Assembly: GCF_003234445.2 (NCBI RefSeq)
Contig: NZ_CP126269.1
Location: 372,001 to 436,000 of the forward strand
DNA: 64,000 bases
Source of the DNA: Curtobacterium sp. MCLR17_036
Lineage (GTDB): Bacteria > Actinomycetota > Actinomycetes > Actinomycetales > Microbacteriaceae
Reading direction: 5' to 3'
Part shown: one piece after another, positions 60,589 to 64,000 of the stretch
How the letters are laid out: each line of letters opens with the position of its first letter
How positions within the stretch are numbered: position 1 is the stretch's first letter
Made by a program: the position numbers and the translations under genes
The notes under the pieces: model-generated
Told to the model about the DNA's origin: nothing
Seen by the model: only the letters and a program-made list of their open reading frames with translations
Database searches by the model: none

Positions 60589-61242
60589 GTGCGTGTACTC
60601 GTGGTGGATGATGAGCGGGCCCTCGCCGACCTCGTCGCGACGGGGTTGACCCGGCAGGGCATGGCGGTCGACGTCGCCCACCGCGGCGACCATGCCGACG
60701 AGCTCCTGGCCGTGAACGACTACGACGTCGTCGTGCTCGACCGGGACCTGCCGGGCATGCACGGCGACGAGGTCGCCCGGCGGCTGGCGGCCCGGGGGAG
60801 CCTGACCCGGATCCTCATGCTCACCGCGGCGACGACGCTGACCGACCGGGTGAACGGCCTGGAGCTCGGTGCCGACGACTACCTGACGAAGCCGTTCGAG
60901 TACCCGGAGCTCGTTGCGCGGGTCCGGGCGCTCGGCCGCCGGAGCGTCGCACCCGTCGCCCCGGTGCTCCAACGTGCCGGCCTGCTCCTCGACACGAACC
61001 GGCGGATGGCGACGCGGGACGGTCGCCCGCTCGACCTCACCGCGAAGGAGCTCGGCGTGCTCGAGACCCTGCTGCGTGCGGACGGCCGGATCGTCTCCGC
61101 CGAGGAACTGCTCGAGAAGGTCTGGGACATGAACGTCGACCCGTTCACCGCCGCCGTCCGGGTGACGATGTCGAAGCTGCGGCGGAAGCTCGGCGACCCG
61201 GACCCGATCCGGACGGTGCCGGGGCAGGGGTACGCCCTGTGA
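60589..61242 (+). CDS. OmpR-family response regulator
   Basis: A 217-residue regulator. The receiver domain has the acidic pair DD at residues 7-8, the phosphorylated Asp51 in VVLDRDLPG, Thr in LMLTAA and Lys in YLTKPFEYPEL. The C-terminal winged helix has LTAKELGVLETLLRADGRIV and VRVTMSKLRRKLGDPDPIRT. It starts with GTG and overlaps the kinase gene by GTGA. It probably controls the lipoprotein and efflux genes that follow. Confidence 0.95.
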   Translation: MRVLVVDDERALADLVATGLTRQGMAVDVAHRGDHADELLAVNDYDVVVLDRDLPGMHGDEVARRLAARGSLTRILMLTAATTLTDRVNGLELGADDYLTKPFEYPELVARVRALGRRSVAPVAPVLQRAGLLLDTNRRMATRDGRPLDLTAKELGVLETLLRADGRIVSAEELLEKVWDMNVDPFTAAVRVTMSKLRRKLGDPDPIRTVPGQGYAL

Positions 61243-62411
61243 TGCGGACGCTGACCATCCGCGTCCGGACGGCCCTCGCCTTCGCCGTGGCCTCGATGGT
61301 GCTCACCACCGCCGTGCTGGTGTTCGTGAACCTGGCGTCCCAGCAGTCGTTCGCCCGGACGCTCCCCGTGGCCGACCAGGACGGCGTGCCGGCGACCCGG
61401 ATCCCGTCCGCCGTCCCGATCGACCCCGAACGACTCGGTGCGTCGCAGACGACCCTGCGCGTCGTCACCGAGGCCAACGCGCTGCAGTGGCAGTGGTCGG
61501 CGGTGGGGATCGTCGTCGCGGGGGTGCTCGCGGGTGGTGTCGGGTGGTTCGTCAGCCGGCGGATGCTCCGCCCGATCGACCGGATCACCGCCACCGCGAC
61601 CCGGATCACCGCGTCGAACCTGCACGAGCGGATCGCCCTGGTCGGGCCCGACGACGAACTCCGGCGGCTGTCCCGCACCGTCGACGACCTGCTCGACCGG
61701 CTCGAGACGGCGTTCGAGAGCCAGCGGCGGTTCGTGGCGCAGGCGTCGCACGAGCTCCGGACCCCGCTCGCGGTGCAGCGGGCCGCCGTGCAGATCGGGT
61801 TGCACGACGACGTCGGCGCCGCCGACGTCCGGGCCGTCCGCGACGAGCTGCTCGAGCAGAACCGGCGGACCGAGCACCTGGTCGAGTCGCTGCTCGTGCT
61901 CGCCGAGGCCGACCGTGGGCTCGACGGCACGACGCAGGTGGTCCACGTGGACGACGTGACCGCCGAGGTGGTCGCGGGGGCGGCCCGGAACGCAGCCGAC
62001 GCCGGGGTCGCGCTGACCCACGAGACCCGCACCGGGCCTCCTGGCCTGGTCGTCGACGGCGAACCGACGCTGCTGCGCCAGCTCCTCGGCAACCTGGTCG
62101 GCAACGCCGTCGAGTACAACGAGCCCGGCGGGTTCGTCCGGGTGACGACGTCGCCGGACGCGATCGTCGTCGAGAACTCCGGGCCCGTGGTGCCGGTGGA
62201 CGAGGCGCCCCGTCTGGTCGAGCCGTTCCGGCGCTGCCCGTCGGCGCGGTCGGTCGGGCGCCACAGCGGGCTCGGACTGTCGATCGTCGCGGCGGTCGTG
62301 CAGGCGCACGGGTGGTCGCTGTCGGTCGAGGCACGACCGACCGGTGGACTCGTCGTCCGCGTCGGTGTTTCGTCGGTGCAACCCCGAGGAGACGCCGGGC
62401 GAAACAGCTGA
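61239..62411 (+). CDS. Sensor histidine kinase
   Basis: A 390-residue membrane kinase. Two membrane segments (about 12-32 and 85-108) bracket a short extracytoplasmic sensor of about 50 residues, followed by HAMP (RRMLRPIDRITATATRI), the phosphoacceptor in QASHELRTPL near residue 170 and an ATP-binding domain with LVGNAVEYNEPGG and HSGLGLSIV. The short sensor suggests direct sensing in or at the membrane, as in kinases for cell-envelope stress. It is cotranslated with the response regulator. Confidence 0.94.
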   Translation: MMRTLTIRVRTALAFAVASMVLTTAVLVFVNLASQQSFARTLPVADQDGVPATRIPSAVPIDPERLGASQTTLRVVTEANALQWQWSAVGIVVAGVLAGGVGWFVSRRMLRPIDRITATATRITASNLHERIALVGPDDELRRLSRTVDDLLDRLETAFESQRRFVAQASHELRTPLAVQRAAVQIGLHDDVGAADVRAVRDELLEQNRRTEHLVESLLVLAEADRGLDGTTQVVHVDDVTAEVVAGAARNAADAGVALTHETRTGPPGLVVDGEPTLLRQLLGNLVGNAVEYNEPGGFVRVTTSPDAIVVENSGPVVPVDEAPRLVEPFRRCPSARSVGRHSGLGLSIVAAVVQAHGWSLSVEARPTGGLVVRVGVSSVQPRGDAGRNS

Positions 62412-62428
62412 TCCGGTGTCCTGGTGGC

Positions 62429-62950
62429 ATGAACACGACAACCACCACGAAGACCCGCCGGACCCGATCGCTCCTCGCCACCGCAGCCGTCGCCGTCGTC
62501 CTGCTGCCCGGACTGCTCGCCGGGTGTTCGAGCGCGGAGGACACCGACGCCGACGGTCCGACCGTCGGCTCGGCTCAGAAGGGTGCCTCACTCGCCGAGT
62601 GCATGCGCGGCAAGGGCTACGAGATGGCGGATCCTGCGAGCAACGGCGGGACGGTGGAGTTCGGTCTACCGGACGGCGCTGATCCCGAGCAGTACCAGAG
62701 CGACCTCAAGGCGTGCCTCGGCGACGGCGAAGGAGCCGGCGACGCGACGGCCGCGAAGCCGATGCCCGGGTTCGAGGAGAAGATGCAGCAGGCCGCTGCG
62801 TGTCTCCGCGAACGCGGGTTCGCCGACTACCCGGACGACCAGGAAGGGCAACGCGCGTACCGACCGGAGGACCCGACTGCCTTCGACGAGGCTGCGCGCG
62901 CGTGCAACGAAGAGGCCCTGGGGTCGGACGTCACCGGGGTCGGCGAGTGA
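62429..62950 (+). CDS. Lipoprotein with cysteine pairs
   Basis: A 173-residue lipoprotein with a long Thr/Arg-rich start and lipobox LLAGC, Cys33. The mature part is acidic and holds two similar segments, ASLAECMRGKGYEMADP and QAAACLRERGFADYPDD, each a Cys-containing helix followed by the conserved G-[YF] turn, plus further Cys residues in LKACLGD and ARACNEEA. Proteins of this type often sit beside efflux-pump genes in actinobacteria. It is joined to the adaptor gene by GTGA. Confidence 0.82.
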   Translation: MNTTTTTKTRRTRSLLATAAVAVVLLPGLLAGCSSAEDTDADGPTVGSAQKGASLAECMRGKGYEMADPASNGGTVEFGLPDGADPEQYQSDLKACLGDGEGAGDATAAKPMPGFEEKMQQAAACLRERGFADYPDDQEGQRAYRPEDPTAFDEAARACNEEALGSDVTGVGE

Positions 62951-64000
62951 GCCCCCTGCGTCGGCGTTCGGTGGTCGTCGGTCTCTGCATGGCCGCCGCG
63001 GTCGGCGTCGGCCTGGGGACGTGGGCGGTCATCGACCCGGATCCTGGCTCGTCCTCGGCTGCTCCTGCCGCCTCGGACGACGTCCACACCGGCCCCACGG
63101 CAACCGTCACGAAGGGCGACCTGACCGACTCGAAGGTCTTCGCCGGCACCCTGGGCTACGGCGCCCCGACGGGCGTGCCCGCAGCGGCCGCCGGCACGAT
63201 CACGTGGTTGCCCCGCCCCGGCGACGTCATCGAGCGCGACGAGGACCTGTACGCGGTGGACGAGCGCGGTGTGCGGTCGATGTACGGCACGGTACCGCTG
63301 TGGCGCGACCTGTCCCGCGGGGTGCACGGCACCGACGTGCGGCAGCTCAACGAGAACCTCGCGGCCCTGGGCTACGACGTGTCCGTGGACGACGAGTTCG
63401 GCCCGCGGACCCAGGCCGCGGTGCGGCAGTGGCAGGAGGACCGGGACCACGAGGCGACCGGGGTCCTGACCGCCGACGACGTCGCGTTCGTCGACGGGGC
63501 CGTGCGGGTCGCGTCAGTGGACGGCGAGCTCGGCCGGTCGACCGGCACCGCGGGCGCAGCGGGCACCGGCGGCGGCGACGTACTGCAGGTCACGAGCACG
63601 GAGCGCATCGTCTCGGCGACCGTGTCGCAGCGCGACGCCGAGCGGCTGGCGGTCGGCACCCGGGTGGACGTCCGGGTGAACGGCACAGGGGCGCCGATGC
63701 GCGGCGAGGTCGCCGACGTCCAGCCCGAGACCGACGAAGACGGCGGGACCAAGGTCGTCGTCTCGGTGTCCTTCGACCCCGGCGACCGCAAGCTGCCGGC
63801 CGCGGCCTCTGCCCAGGTCGACGCGGAGGGCACCACCGAACGGGGCGTGCTCTCCGTGCCGGTCTCGGCCCTCGTCGCGGGTTCCGGCGGCCACTACGCC
63901 GTCGACGTGGTCCGCCGGGACGGCACGACCGAGCGCGTGTCCGTCGAGCCGGGGTTCACCGCCGACGGCCGCGTGGCGATCACCGGCGACGTCGCCGCGG
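62947..64000 (+). CDS. Peptidoglycan-binding efflux adaptor (HlyD/MacA-like), truncated by window edge
   Basis: At least 351 codons, open at the right edge. It has an N-terminal membrane segment (VVGLCMAAAVGVGLGTWAV) and an export-side region with TVTKGDLTDSKVFAGTLGYG. A PG_binding_1-type repeat follows near residues 115-180 (RGVHGTDVRQLNENLAALGY, then AAVRQWQ), and then the beta-barrel of membrane-fusion adaptors (VSATVSQRDAERLAVGTRVDV). Such adaptors partner an ABC ATPase and a MacB-type permease, expected just beyond the window. The GTG overlaps the lipoprotein stop. Context suggests control by the adjacent two-component system. Confidence 0.88.
   Translation, partial: MSPLRRRSVVVGLCMAAAVGVGLGTWAVIDPDPGSSSAAPAASDDVHTGPTATVTKGDLTDSKVFAGTLGYGAPTGVPAAAAGTITWLPRPGDVIERDEDLYAVDERGVRSMYGTVPLWRDLSRGVHGTDVRQLNENLAALGYDVSVDDEFGPRTQAAVRQWQEDRDHEATGVLTADDVAFVDGAVRVASVDGELGRSTGTAGAAGTGGGDVLQVTSTERIVSATVSQRDAERLAVGTRVDVRVNGTGAPMRGEVADVQPETDEDGGTKVVVSVSFDPGDRKLPAAASAQVDAEGTTERGVLSVPVSALVAGSGGHYAVDVVRRDGTTERVSVEPGFTADGRVAITGDVAA

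Overview
The window is high-GC (roughly 70% or more) bacterial chromosome with dense genes on both strands, many ATGA/GTGA stop-start overlaps, GTG and TTG starts and frequent leaderless promoters. Gene content (HspR with HAIR boxes, DUF3151, DUF3618, an Rv2629-like protein, CUT1 sugar importers without their own ATPase, class-E-type LAxTG sorting signal) points to an actinobacterium, most likely a plant- or soil-associated member of the Microbacteriaceae such as Curtobacterium. The genus is an inference. I see no tRNA, rRNA, insertion sequence, prophage or CRISPR array.

Layout. 0-5.5 kb: housekeeping and membrane proteins, then an ABC-F ATPase gene whose 5' leader carries a 27-codon upstream ORF followed by tandem hairpins, and a DUF3151 gene. 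5.5-5.8 kb: a convergent junction made of three large palindromes, one of which recurs at 59.7 kb. 5.8-12.2 kb: a galactoside operon on the minus strand (Tat/lipoprotein binding protein, two CUT1 permeases, LacZ). 12.3-16.1 kb: an Rv2629/Vms1-like protein, a divergent MFS/GntR pair with an operator, and a 23-nt tandem repeat array. 16.3-25.1 kb: a LacI regulator and an operon for uptake and hydrolysis of a beta-glucoside-like sugar (family 5 binding protein, DppB/C permeases, fused DppD-DppF ATPase, alpha/beta hydrolase, GH1), with a LacI-type operator in the promoter.

25-37.6 kb: an ankyrin protein, then an exopolysaccharide locus (O-acyltransferase, PslG-like glycosidase, GT2, pyruvyltransferase, BY-kinase, polymerase, LMW tyrosine phosphatase, two GT4 enzymes) and a DUF3060 lipoprotein. 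37.8-41.7 kb: a 1291-residue secreted Ig-like repeat protein. 41.8-47.3 kb: dnaK-grpE-dnaJ-hspR and an RlmG-like methyltransferase. 47.3-49.4 kb: a cell-wall-anchored surface protein with an LAWTG motif. 49.5-55.4 kb: an aldo/keto reductase, a small protein, a GH2 beta-mannosidase and the initiating sugar-phosphate transferase of exopolysaccharide synthesis. 55.6-60.4 kb: TatA, a DHA2-type MFS pump, an N-domain-less ClpB under a perfect HAIR box, and a DUF2231 protein. 60.4-64 kb: a 40-codon small ORF, a two-component system, a lipoprotein and a peptidoglycan-binding efflux adaptor that runs off the right edge.

How it fits together. HspR very probably represses both its own operon and clpB. 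Three sugar-use modules (LacZ, GH1, beta-mannosidase) indicate growth on plant oligosaccharides. The exopolysaccharide and surface-protein genes are scattered, but several of their upstream regions share an AT-rich island with a GTGATA(T/C) motif, which suggests common control. The most unusual features are the ABC-F leader, the palindromic repeat family and the repeat arrays at convergent gene ends.
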